Shown piece after piece: positions 1-8,024 of a DNA stretch of 64,000 nt (position 1 is its first letter; each line of letters begins with the position of its first letter). A model generated the notes under the pieces. It was given only the letters and a program-made list of their open reading frames with translations, did not search any database and was not told the DNA's origin. The translations under genes and the position numbers were made by a program. This DNA is from CAZKVJ01 sp964556225 (lineage in GTDB: Bacteria > Actinomycetota > Acidimicrobiia > Acidimicrobiales > Ilumatobacteraceae), in assembly GCA_964556225.1 (NCBI GenBank), contig CAZKVJ010000003.1, positions 124,001-188,000 of the forward strand, in the 5' to 3' direction.

Positions 1-1
1 G

Positions 2-1216
2 GCGGTGGTCGTACCGGACGCTGACGATGGAGACCTCCCGGACCTGGGTGCTCGAGTGCTCGGTCGTCAGCGGTTCTTCGAGGGCGTGGCCCCGGCCGAC
101 GACCTCGAGGGTCCCGGCTACCAGGACATCATGGCGATGATCTACACGTCAGGGACCACGGGGCCGTCGAAGGGCGTGCTCGTCCCCTGGGCCGAGCTGT
201 ACGAGTTCGTCAAGGTGACCCCGGAGGGGATGATCCCCGAGGGCGGCGCGTACTACACGGTGTACCCCGGGTTCCACGTCTCGGGGAAGTCATCGCTGTA
301 CCTCGCAGCTCGCTACCACGGTCACATCGTCATCCGCGAGTCGTTCAGCCTGACGGAGTTCTGGGGCGACATCCGCGCCCACGACGTCAAGGCCGCCGGG
401 CTCATCGGACCGCTCGCCGCGATGCTGCTCCTGCTGCCCCGACAGCCCGACGATGCGGACACCCCGCTCGAGCGGGTGTACATGGGGCCACTGGTCGCGC
501 AGCTCGACGAGTTCCGCGAGCGCTTCGGCGTCGAGGTGGGGACGGGCTTCGGCATGACCGAGATCGGCGCCCCGATCGCGTCGGACGGGTTCAACCTGGC
601 GAACTCCACGAGCTGCGGTCGGCTGCGCACCGGCCCGCCCCACTACGAGGCGCGGGTGGTCGACGAGCTCGACGAGCCCGTGCCGCCGGGTGTGGTCGGC
701 GAGCTGGTGGTCCGGGCGCGCGATCCGTGGGTGCTCAACGTGGGGTACTGGCGGATGCCCGAGAAGACCGCGGAGGCGTGGCGCAACGGGTGGTTCCACA
801 CCGGTGATGCGTTCCGGTGCGACGAGGACGGCAACTTCTACTTCGTCGACCGGATGAAGGACGCCATCCGACGCCGGGGCGAGAACGTCTCATCGTTCGA
901 GGTCGAGGCCGGCGTGAACCAGCACCCGGCCGTGGCGGAGTCCGCCGCCGTGGGCGTGCCCTCGTCATTGGGTGAGGAGGAGATCAAGGTGGTCGTCGTG
1001 CTGAGGCCCGGCGAGCAGCTCGAGCCGAAGGAGCTCATCGAGTTCCTGGGTCCTCGGATGCCGCGCTTCATGATCCCCCGCTACGTCGAGATCGCCGAGA
1101 GCCTGCCCAAGACCGATGCCACGTTCCGCACCCGCAAGGTCGAGCTGCGCGAGAACCCTCTCAACGAGCGCACCTGGGACCGTGAGGCTGGCGGCGTGGT
1201 GCTGCCGAAGGAGTGA
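2..1216 (+). CDS. Acyl-CoA synthetase (AMP-binding), N-terminus outside window
   Basis: The reading frame is open to the left edge, so only about 404 C-terminal residues are present. It carries the adenylate-forming signatures in order: the phosphate-binding loop TSGTTGPSKG near residue 50, GFGMTEIG near 183, WFHTGD near 266 and the hinge region DRMKDAIRRRGEN near 285. The family activates a carboxylic acid to acyl-AMP and then acyl-CoA. The C-terminal segment that normally ends in TGK with the catalytic lysine reads TDATFRTRK, so arginine seems to stand in the lysine position; this is my visual alignment. The crotonase gene starts 2 nt after the stop, and this is the first visible gene of a six-gene acyl-CoA operon. 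The substrate cannot be named. Confidence 0.9.
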   Translation, partial: AVVVPDADDGDLPDLGARVLGRQRFFEGVAPADDLEGPGYQDIMAMIYTSGTTGPSKGVLVPWAELYEFVKVTPEGMIPEGGAYYTVYPGFHVSGKSSLYLAARYHGHIVIRESFSLTEFWGDIRAHDVKAAGLIGPLAAMLLLLPRQPDDADTPLERVYMGPLVAQLDEFRERFGVEVGTGFGMTEIGAPIASDGFNLANSTSCGRLRTGPPHYEARVVDELDEPVPPGVVGELVVRARDPWVLNVGYWRMPEKTAEAWRNGWFHTGDAFRCDEDGNFYFVDRMKDAIRRRGENVSSFEVEAGVNQHPAVAESAAVGVPSSLGEEEIKVVVVLRPGEQLEPKELIEFLGPRMPRFMIPRYVEIAESLPKTDATFRTRKVELRENPLNERTWDREAGGVVLPKE

Positions 1217-1218
1217 CC

Positions 1219-2055
1219 ATGCCCGAAACCATCCTGATCGACATCGACGACGGCGTGGCGACGCTCACGCTGAACCGGCCGGAGGCGATGAACGCCTTCG
1301 ACCTCACCATGGACCGCGAGTTCCACGAGGCGATGTGGGCGCTGGACGCGGATCCGGCTGTGCGGGCCATCGTGGTGACCGGCGCTGGCCGGGCGTTCTG
1401 CGCCGGAATCGACCTCGCCGCCGGAGCCGGGGTCTTCGGTGCCGATGCCCATGAGGCCCACGACGCCGCGCTCGGCGTCGACGCCGACTCGATCCCCGCC
1501 CGATCTGCCTTCTGGACGATGCGCACGCCGGTGATCGGCGCCATCAACGGCGCCGCCGTCGGTGCCGGGCTCACCGTGCCGATGCTCTTCGACGTGCGCA
1601 TCGTGGCGGAGGACGCCAAGCTCGGCTTCGTCTTCACCCGTCGCGGCATCGTTCCCGACGCCAACATCACGTGGCTCCTGCCCCGCCTGGTGGGCCTCGA
1701 GCGGGCACTCGACCTGCTCCTCACGGGGCGGATGTTCACCGGGGCCGAGGCGGCGGCGATGGGCCTGGCGCTGCGGGCCGTGCCACGGGACGCCGTGTTG
1801 GCCGAAGCCCAGGCGCTCGCCCGAGAGCTGGCCGACGCCAGCGCGCCACTCGCCGTGGGTGTGACGAAGCAGCTCGTCTACGGCTCGCTGGGCGAGACGG
1901 ACCGCACGGCGGCGTTCGCCCGGGAGACGAAGATCATCTGGTGGATCGGCGAGCAGGCCGACGCCATCGAGGGGGTCATGTCGTTCATGGAGCGTCGAGC
2001 CCCGGCTTGGACGGTCCCCAAGGGTCTCGAACTCCCGGAGGAGCTTCGCGGATGA
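1219..2055 (+). CDS. Enoyl-CoA hydratase/isomerase (crotonase) family protein
   Basis: A 278-residue crotonase-fold protein. The oxyanion-hole strand is visible as FCAGIDLAAG near residue 59 and the second glycine loop as INGAAVGAGL near 110. The catalytic loop reads RRGIVPDANITW, with Asp where many hydratases have Glu (VPEA). The family hydrates or isomerises enoyl-CoA esters in the cytoplasm. ATG at 1219 is chosen over the in-frame GTG at 1213 because AAGGAG (1208-1213) lies 5 nt before it. The 3' end overlaps the next gene by ATGA, so translation is probably coupled. It fits the second step after the upstream ligase. Confidence 0.9.
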   Translation: MPETILIDIDDGVATLTLNRPEAMNAFDLTMDREFHEAMWALDADPAVRAIVVTGAGRAFCAGIDLAAGAGVFGADAHEAHDAALGVDADSIPARSAFWTMRTPVIGAINGAAVGAGLTVPMLFDVRIVAEDAKLGFVFTRRGIVPDANITWLLPRLVGLERALDLLLTGRMFTGAEAAAMGLALRAVPRDAVLAEAQALARELADASAPLAVGVTKQLVYGSLGETDRTAAFARETKIIWWIGEQADAIEGVMSFMERRAPAWTVPKGLELPEELRG

Positions 2056-3467
2056 CCGGCATCATCGCCTACGGCACCTACCTCCCGGCCGCCCGGTTGC
2101 GCCGTGACGCCATCGCCGCCGCGCTCGGCACGTCGTCCGGGCGCGGCACCCGCTCCGTGGCGTCCTACGACGAGGACGCGACCTCGATGGGGGTCGAGGC
2201 GGCCCGGCTCGCACTGCGCGCTCTACCGGTGGGCAGCGAGCTCGACATGGTCACGTTTGCCACCACGGCGCCGGCCTACCTCGACAAGACCAACGCCACG
2301 GCGATCCACGCTGCCCTCGGACTGGAACGCCACGTGGGTGCCTACGACCAGCTCGGCTCGGTTCGCTCGGCCCTCGGTGCCCTCCGTTCGGCGGCCAGGG
2401 GCTCGGGCTCGGTGCTGGTCGTCACGAGCGACGTTCGCACCGGCCTGCCCGGAGGGGCAGACGAGTCGAGCGGTGGCGACGCCGCAGCGGCGCTGGTCGT
2501 CGGTGCCACGGGCGCCATCGCCGACATCGTGACGTTCGCCGCCACGAGCGAGGAGGTGCTCGACCGGTGGAGGGTTCCCGGTGCGGCGGCATCGGGGCAG
2601 TGGGAGGAGCGCTTCGGCGAGGCCGCCTACGTGCCGCTCGCCGAGGAAGCCGCCGCCGACGCGCTCAAGCAGGCGGGGCTCCACCCCGGTGACGTGGACC
2701 ACCTGGTGGTGACCGGCGTCCACGCCCGCGCCGCACGGCGGGTGGCCAAGAGCCTGGGCGCGCGCCCGGACGTGCTCGTCGACGATCTGGCGGGTTCGGT
2801 CGGCAACACGGGCGCCGCCCACCCCGGTCTGCTCCTGGCTGGAGTGCTCGACGAGGCGCGCCCCGGGGCCACGATCCTGTTGGTGGTCTTGGCCGACGGC
2901 GCCGACGCCCTGGTGCTCCGGGTGACCGCGGAGATCGAGGCGTACCGCGAGCGCAGGTCCACCACCGTCGCCGAGCAGGTCGCGTCTGCCGGTCAGGACT
3001 TGGCGTACCCGACGTTTCTCACCTGGCGGGGGATGCTGCAGCGCGAGCCACCGCGGCGCCCCGACCCGGTGCCGCCGGCCGCGCCACCGGCTCTGCGGCG
3101 CTCGGCGTGGAAGTACGGGTTCGTGGCCAGCCGCTGCGAGGACTGTGGTACTCGCCACCTGCCACCGGCGCGCGTCTGCGTCCATTGCGACGCTGTCGAC
3201 CACATGGTCGACCAGCGCCTCGCCGACGTGCACGGGACCATCGCCACCTACACCGTCGACCGGCTCGCCTACTCGCTGAACCCGCCGGTCGTCGTCGCCG
3301 TCATCGACTTCGACGGGGGCGGCCGGTTCCAGTGCGAGATGACCGATGTCGACCCGGCGAGCGTGCGCATCGGCGACCGCGTCGAGATGACGTTCCGGCG
3401 GCTGTTCACGGCCGACGGGGTGCACAACTACTTCTGGAAGGCCCGCCCGCTGCGGGGGAGGAGCTGA
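2052..3467 (+). CDS. HMG-CoA synthase-like thiolase-fold protein fused to a zinc-ribbon/OB-fold (DUF35) domain
   Basis: The 471 residues divide into an N-terminal HMG-CoA-synthase/KAS III-like thiolase fold (about 1-345) and a C-terminal DUF35 module. The DUF35 part has a zinc ribbon with two CxxC pairs (CEDC near residue 361 and CVHC about 14 residues on) followed by an OB-fold. Where KAS III and HMGS enzymes carry the acyl-accepting cysteine (pattern D-x-N-x-A-C-S-G), this protein reads AYDQLGSVRSALG, with no cysteine. The N-terminal half therefore looks non-catalytic or uses other chemistry. ATG at 2052 overlaps the crotonase stop (ATGA). The fusion and the neighbouring DUF35/thiolase genes suggest an acyl-CoA-binding complex. 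The exact role is unknown. Confidence 0.85.
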   Translation: MTGIIAYGTYLPAARLRRDAIAAALGTSSGRGTRSVASYDEDATSMGVEAARLALRALPVGSELDMVTFATTAPAYLDKTNATAIHAALGLERHVGAYDQLGSVRSALGALRSAARGSGSVLVVTSDVRTGLPGGADESSGGDAAAALVVGATGAIADIVTFAATSEEVLDRWRVPGAAASGQWEERFGEAAYVPLAEEAAADALKQAGLHPGDVDHLVVTGVHARAARRVAKSLGARPDVLVDDLAGSVGNTGAAHPGLLLAGVLDEARPGATILLVVLADGADALVLRVTAEIEAYRERRSTTVAEQVASAGQDLAYPTFLTWRGMLQREPPRRPDPVPPAAPPALRRSAWKYGFVASRCEDCGTRHLPPARVCVHCDAVDHMVDQRLADVHGTIATYTVDRLAYSLNPPVVVAVIDFDGGGRFQCEMTDVDPASVRIGDRVEMTFRRLFTADGVHNYFWKARPLRGRS

Positions 3468-3468
3468 C

Positions 3469-4671
3469 ATGGCGAGCAACGGCATCCGCGACAAGGTGGC
3501 CATCGTCGGGATGGGGTGCACGCCGTTCGGCGAGCGCTGGGACCGCTCCGTCGACGACCTGCTGATCGACGCCGCCACCGAGGCGTTCACCACCTCGGGC
3601 ATCTCGAAGGAGGCCATCGACGCGTACTGGCTCGGGACGATGGGCTCGGGGTTCTCGGGGCTCACCCTCTCGCGCCCGCTGAAGATCGACTACAAGCCGG
3701 TCAGTCGCCTCGAGAACATGTGCGCCACCGGCTCGGAAGCCTTTCGCAACGCCTGCTACGCGGTGGCCAGCGGCGCCTACGACGTGGCGATGGCCATCGG
3801 GGTCGAGAAGCTGAAGGACTCGGGATTCTCTGGGCTGGCCATAGGCGGCCCGCCCGACGACGGCACCGCAGCCGCCATGACCGCGCCGGCGATGTTCTCG
3901 CTGCTGGCGCCGGCCTACGCCAAGAAGTACGGCGTCGACGACGCCGAGCTGAAGGACGTGCTGGCCCGCATCGCCTGGAAGAACCACTACAACGGCGCCC
4001 GCAACCCGCGGGCGCAGTTCCGCTCCGAGGTGGCCAAGGAGGCGATCTGCGCCTCGCCGCTCATCGCCGGACCGTTGGGCATCTTCGACTGCTCCGGTGT
4101 CTCCGACGGGTCGGCGGCGGCGATCGTGGTGCGGGCCGAGGACGCCCACCGCTACACCGACCGGCCGCTCTACGTGAAGGCCCTGTCGTTTGCCGCCGGC
4201 CCGGCCGCCGGGCCCATCGACCCCGGTTACGACTACACGACCTTCACCGAGGTGGTCCGCTCGGCCACCGACGCCTACCACCAAGCGGGCATCACCGACC
4301 CGCGCGCCGAGCTCGCCATGGCCGAGGTGCACGACTGCTTCACACCCACCGAGCTGGTCCTCATGGAGGACCTCGGCTTCGCCGACCGGGGCACGGCGTG
4401 GAAGGAGGTGCTCGCCGGTACGTTCGACCTCGACGGTGAGCTGCCGGTCAACCCCGACGGCGGCCTGAAGTCGTTCGGGCACCCGATCGGGGCGTCCGGG
4501 CTGCGGATGCTGTTCGAGTGCTGGCTGCAGCTGCGGGGTGAAGCGCCACCCGAGCGCCAGATCGCCAGCGTCGCCGATGGCCGCACGCTCGGGCTCACCC
4601 ACAACCTGGGTGGCGCACCCGGCGAGTGCGTGAGCTTCGTGTCGGTGGTCGGCACCGAGCCGTCGGCGTGA
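3469..4671 (+). CDS. Thiolase family protein (SCP-x/acetyl-CoA acetyltransferase type)
   Basis: A 400-residue thiolase with the catalytic residues in place: nucleophilic Cys85 in ENMCATGSEA, HDCF near 287, the GHPIGASG histidine loop near 340 and a second cysteine in the C-terminal loop PGECVSF. Such enzymes cleave 3-oxoacyl-CoA with CoA or run the reverse condensation. A GGGGAGGAG ribosome site precedes the ATG one base after the upstream stop, and the stop overlaps the ATG of the DUF35 gene. Non-decameric thiolases of this type commonly pair with DUF35 proteins, which fits the gene order. Confidence 0.9.
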   Translation: MASNGIRDKVAIVGMGCTPFGERWDRSVDDLLIDAATEAFTTSGISKEAIDAYWLGTMGSGFSGLTLSRPLKIDYKPVSRLENMCATGSEAFRNACYAVASGAYDVAMAIGVEKLKDSGFSGLAIGGPPDDGTAAAMTAPAMFSLLAPAYAKKYGVDDAELKDVLARIAWKNHYNGARNPRAQFRSEVAKEAICASPLIAGPLGIFDCSGVSDGSAAAIVVRAEDAHRYTDRPLYVKALSFAAGPAAGPIDPGYDYTTFTEVVRSATDAYHQAGITDPRAELAMAEVHDCFTPTELVLMEDLGFADRGTAWKEVLAGTFDLDGELPVNPDGGLKSFGHPIGASGLRMLFECWLQLRGEAPPERQIASVADGRTLGLTHNLGGAPGECVSFVSVVGTEPSA

Positions 4672-5117
4672 TGGCCACCGTCGCTCAGCGCCCGATCGCC
4701 CCCGGGATCTTCACCTGGCCGGCCGATGTGCCCCAGCTCATCGGCAGCGCGTGCGCGGCGTGCGGTGTGGTCACGTTCCCGACGCAGCGCGGCTGCCCCC
4801 GCTGCGGCGCCGAGGCCATGGAGGACCGGCCGTTGGCCCGGCGGGGAACGCTGTGGACGTGGACGAGCCAGGACTTCCTGCCGAAGTCCCCCTATGCCGG
4901 GCCGGAGTCCGAGGCCGACTTCGGTGGCTACCTCCTCGGCTACGTCGAGCTGCCGGACGGGGTGCGGGTGGAGACCCGCCTGGTCGGCATGGACCGGTCC
5001 GACGTGAAGATCGGCATGGAGCTCGAGCTCCGCATCGTCCCGTTCCGGACCGACCCCGACGGCACCGAGGTGCTGGCCTACGCGTTCGGTCCCGTCAGCG
5101 CGGGAGGTGGCGAGTGA
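4671..5117 (+). CDS. Zinc-ribbon/OB-fold DUF35 protein
   Basis: A 148-residue stand-alone DUF35 protein: rubredoxin-like zinc ribbon with CAAC near residue 27 and CPRC near 42, then an OB-fold ending in the typical acidic beta strands. ATG at 4671 overlaps the thiolase TGA by one base, and its own stop overlaps the GTG of the next gene. DUF35 partners bind acyl-CoA and stabilise thiolase-like enzymes; in the actinobacterial steroid pathway the DUF35 part of ChsH2 activates the aldolase Ltp2. By position this protein probably partners one or both adjacent thiolase-fold proteins. Confidence 0.88.
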   Translation: MATVAQRPIAPGIFTWPADVPQLIGSACAACGVVTFPTQRGCPRCGAEAMEDRPLARRGTLWTWTSQDFLPKSPYAGPESEADFGGYLLGYVELPDGVRVETRLVGMDRSDVKIGMELELRIVPFRTDPDGTEVLAYAFGPVSAGGGE

Positions 5118-6289
5118 CCGAGGTGGCGATCGTCGGCATCGGGATCCACCCCTTCGGTCGCCACGAGGGCGTGAGTGGCGCGGCGATGGGGGCGTACGCC
5201 GTGCGCCAGGCGCTGCGCGATGCCGGTGCCGAGTGGCGCGACCTCCAGTTCGCGTACGGCGGCAGTCTGGCCGCCATGCTCCCGGGCGGCGAGGGGTCCG
5301 GCTCGGGTACTCCCGACACGCTCGTCAACGACCTGGGGCTGTCCGGGCTGCACTTCGTCAACGTCCACAATGGCTGTGCCACGGCCGCCAGCGCGCTGCA
5401 CGCCGCCACGCTCGCCGTGCGCTCCGGGGAGTTCGACGTCGGCCTCGCCGTCGGGTTCGACAAGCACCCTCGCGGGCACTTCAACGCCGACCCCGCCACG
5501 GCGGGTCTGCCGCACTGGTACGGCGAGCTCGGCTTCATGGTGACGACGCAGTTCTTCGCCATGAAGATCCAGCGGTACCTCCATGACCACGGGATCTCCA
5601 AGGAGACCCTGGCGAGGGTCGCGGCGAAGAGCTTTCGCAACGGGGCGTTGAACCCCAGCGCGTGGCGCCGCAGGCCGATCAGCGAGGAGGAGATCGCGGC
5701 GTCGAGGATGCTGAACGACCCGCTCACCCAGTACATGCTCTGCTCGCCGGACGAAGGGGCGGCCGCGGTGGTGGTCTGTCGCGCCGACCTGGCCCACCGC
5801 TTCACGGACCGCCCGGTGTACGTGAGGGGGATCGCGGTGCGCACCCGTCGCTTCGGCACGTTCGAGGTCTTCGCGCCGTGGCTGTCGGTCGAGCGCACGG
5901 AGAGCCCGACGGTCGACGCGTCCCGAGCGGTGTACGAGATGGCTGGCATCGGACCGCGCGATGTCGACGTCGCGCAGATCCAGGACAGCGAGGCCGGGGC
6001 CGAGGTCATGCACATGGCCGAGAACGGCTTCTGCGCCGACGGCGAGCAGGAGGCGATGATCGCCCGCGGCGACACCGAGATCGGGGGCCGGCTGCCGATC
6101 AACACCGACGGCGGGCTGCTCGCCAACGGTGAGCCCATCGGCGCGTCCGGCATGCGCCAGATCCACGAGATCGTGCTGCAGCTGCGCGGCGACGCCGGCG
6201 AGCGCCAGGTGCCGGGGAACCCCAAGGTCGGCTACACCCAGGTCTACGGCGCGCCGGGCGTCGGCGCGTGCACCGTGCTGACCCGCTGA
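5114..6289 (+). CDS. Thiolase-like protein (Ltp-type, candidate acyl-CoA retro-aldolase)
   Basis: The 391-residue protein is a thiolase fold with a cysteine in the nucleophile position (Cys88, HNGCATAAS). The loop that is GHPxGASG in true thiolases reads GEPIGASG, so the general-base histidine is replaced by glutamate. The C-terminal loop reads YTQVYGAPG and contains two tyrosines. Loss of the thiolase histidine plus an adjacent DUF35 gene resembles the Ltp2/DUF35 aldolases of steroid side-chain breakdown; that assignment is inference. GTG at 5114 overlaps the DUF35 stop (GTGA). It is the last gene of the operon. Confidence 0.82.
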   Translation: MTEVAIVGIGIHPFGRHEGVSGAAMGAYAVRQALRDAGAEWRDLQFAYGGSLAAMLPGGEGSGSGTPDTLVNDLGLSGLHFVNVHNGCATAASALHAATLAVRSGEFDVGLAVGFDKHPRGHFNADPATAGLPHWYGELGFMVTTQFFAMKIQRYLHDHGISKETLARVAAKSFRNGALNPSAWRRRPISEEEIAASRMLNDPLTQYMLCSPDEGAAAVVVCRADLAHRFTDRPVYVRGIAVRTRRFGTFEVFAPWLSVERTESPTVDASRAVYEMAGIGPRDVDVAQIQDSEAGAEVMHMAENGFCADGEQEAMIARGDTEIGGRLPINTDGGLLANGEPIGASGMRQIHEIVLQLRGDAGERQVPGNPKVGYTQVYGAPGVGACTVLTR

Positions 6290-6325
6290 CCCCTCGAACG
6301 AGTGGGTTGCGAGGTGGCCCGGCGG

Positions 6326-6331
6326 TACCGT
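6326..6331 (+). promoter_or_regulatory. Candidate -10 box (leaderless) of the methyltransferase gene
   Basis: TACCGT lies 8 nt before the ATG at 6340, and there is no Shine-Dalgarno sequence. The spacing fits transcription beginning at or next to the start codon. Confidence 0.45.
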
Positions 6332-6339
6332 CCGGGCCC

Positions 6340-6942
6340 ATGAGCGCGAACCGCTGGCTCGAGCTGATCGAGCAGAACCCTGGGCACTCGACGTGGTACG
6401 TCGAGCGGTTCCGGTCGATGGCCGCGGCGGGTGACGACCTCCACGGCGAGGCCCGCCTCATCGACGCCATGGTGCGCCGGCAGGCCCGCATCCTCGATGC
6501 CGGCTGCGGCCCGGGCCGCGTCGGTGGGCGCCTGGCACAGCTGGGACACGACGTCGTGGGGGTGGACATCGACCCGGTGCTCATCGACGCCGCAGAGCAG
6601 GACCACCCCGGCCCGACCTGGCTCGTCGGCGACCTGTCGGTGCTGGACCTCCCGTCGGTCGGCGTTGCATCGGACTTCGACGCCATCGTCTGCGCCGGCA
6701 ACGTGATGACGTTTCTCGCTCCCGACACGCGGCGGGCGGTCCTCGATCGGCTGGCCGCCCACCTCGCTGACGACGGCCGCGTCGTCGTGGGCTTCGGGGC
6801 CGGGCGCGGGTACCCCTTCGAGGAGTTCTTCGCCGACGCCGACGCCGTGGGTCTGGTCGTGCAGCAGCGCCTGGCCACCTGGGACCTGCGGCCCTTCGAG
6901 CCGTCGTCGGACTTCCTGGTCGCGGTGGCCGGGCGACGCTGA
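6340..6942 (+). CDS. Class I SAM-dependent methyltransferase
   Basis: A 200-residue protein with a Rossmann methyltransferase core: motif I ILDAGCGPGRVG near residue 50, the acidic end of strand 2 in VVGVDID, and motif IV around DAIVCAGNVM. The N-terminal helix region (NPGHSTWYVERFR) is typical of small-molecule methyltransferases. The substrate is not predictable. ATG at 6340 is preferred to an upstream in-frame ATG at 6268, which lies inside the preceding coding region. A TACCGT box 8 nt upstream suggests its own leaderless transcript. It converges on the epimerase gene, with 3 nt between the two stops. Confidence 0.85.
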   Translation: MSANRWLELIEQNPGHSTWYVERFRSMAAAGDDLHGEARLIDAMVRRQARILDAGCGPGRVGGRLAQLGHDVVGVDIDPVLIDAAEQDHPGPTWLVGDLSVLDLPSVGVASDFDAIVCAGNVMTFLAPDTRRAVLDRLAAHLADDGRVVVGFGAGRGYPFEEFFADADAVGLVVQQRLATWDLRPFEPSSDFLVAVAGRR

Positions 6943-6945
6943 CCC

Positions 6946-8010
6946 TCAGAGGGCGGGCTCGAGGTGGCCCTCGTCGCGCAGCCAGGCCTCGACGCGGCGC
7001 ATGCCCTCGGCCAGGTCCACCTGCGGCCACCAGCCGAGCACCTTGTGGGCCTTGGCGTTCGACACGCCGCGTGACTTCGAGAGCATCTGCATGACGCCGC
7101 GCCCGAGCTCGGTGTGGCGGCGCCGGGCACGGGCCACGAGCCGGGCCGCCTCGGCGGCGGCGATGGCCACCGGGGTCGGCACTGCGCGCGGCGGGTCGGT
7201 ACGGCCCAGCATCCGTGAGAGGTGGCCGAAGTACTCCAGCGTGGTCACCGGCGACTCCCCGCCGAGGTGGAAGATCTGGCCGACGGCCTCGGGATGGGTG
7301 GCGGCCCGGACGATGCCGTCCACCAGGTCGTCGATGTAGATCGGCGTGAACAGCCCTTGACCCCGTGCGGGCAACAGGAACCGGTTCGCCCGCATCGCCG
7401 CGATGGGCTCCAGCACCCACGGTCGACAGCCCGGGCCGTACACGTCGGCAGGGCGGACCACGGTGCAGTCGATCTGGCCGGCGGCGTGCGCCGCCAGCAC
7501 GGCGTGCTCGCCGGCGATCTTGGTGTCGGTGTAGGGGTTGCCGGTGGGCATCAGGGGCCAGCGTTCGTCGAGCTCGCGTCCGGGCAGGCAGCGCTCGGCG
7601 GCCGCCGGTTCGGCCTGTGCGAAGCGAGCGACCCCCATCGTGGAGATCTGCACGAACCGCCGGGCGCCGGCGGCGGCGGCCGTGTCGACCATTCGCTGGG
7701 TGCCGACCACGTTCACGCACCACGCCCGGTCGTTGGCGATGTTGTTGGACACGATGGCCGCGGTGTGCACGACGACCTCGGCATCTCGCATGTGGTCGCG
7801 CCACGTGCTCGGGTCGCTGATGTCGCCGGCCACCACACCCCGGTCGGGGTCCGGGTGCACGTCGACGCCGCGCACCTCGACACCGGCGGCGCGGTACCGC
7901 TCCATCAGCGCCCGGCCCATGAACCCGTTGCCGCCGGTGACGAACACCGATGCCGGCAGCCGCACCTCCTCGGCGGGTCCGGTCGCCGAGCTCACACCTT
8001 CGTCCATCAT
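6946..8010 (-). CDS. NAD-dependent epimerase/dehydratase family protein
   Basis: A 354-residue extended SDR. The nucleotide-binding motif TGGNGFMG lies near residue 23, the catalytic YTDTK near 165, and RPADVYGPG follows as in sugar epimerases and 3-beta-HSD-like enzymes. The start is the first of two consecutive ATGs (8010), preceded by GAAGGAAGGG. It is the last gene of a minus-strand operon (SDR, TPP enzyme, this gene), with 14 nt to the TPP gene. The substrate may be a sugar nucleotide or a sterol-like 3-hydroxy compound; the sequence does not decide. Confidence 0.85.
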   Translation of the reverse strand: MMDEGVSSATGPAEEVRLPASVFVTGGNGFMGRALMERYRAAGVEVRGVDVHPDPDRGVVAGDISDPSTWRDHMRDAEVVVHTAAIVSNNIANDRAWCVNVVGTQRMVDTAAAAGARRFVQISTMGVARFAQAEPAAAERCLPGRELDERWPLMPTGNPYTDTKIAGEHAVLAAHAAGQIDCTVVRPADVYGPGCRPWVLEPIAAMRANRFLLPARGQGLFTPIYIDDLVDGIVRAATHPEAVGQIFHLGGESPVTTLEYFGHLSRMLGRTDPPRAVPTPVAIAAAEAARLVARARRRHTELGRGVMQMLSKSRGVSNAKAHKVLGWWPQVDLAEGMRRVEAWLRDEGHLEPAL

Positions 8011-8024
8011 CCCTTCCTTCGCGC

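Noticed and set aside
1671..2051. N-terminal extension of the HMG-CoA-synthase-like gene
   Set aside because: It lies inside the crotonase gene and reads as Arg/Gly-rich out-of-frame sequence; ATG 2052 is coupled to the crotonase stop.
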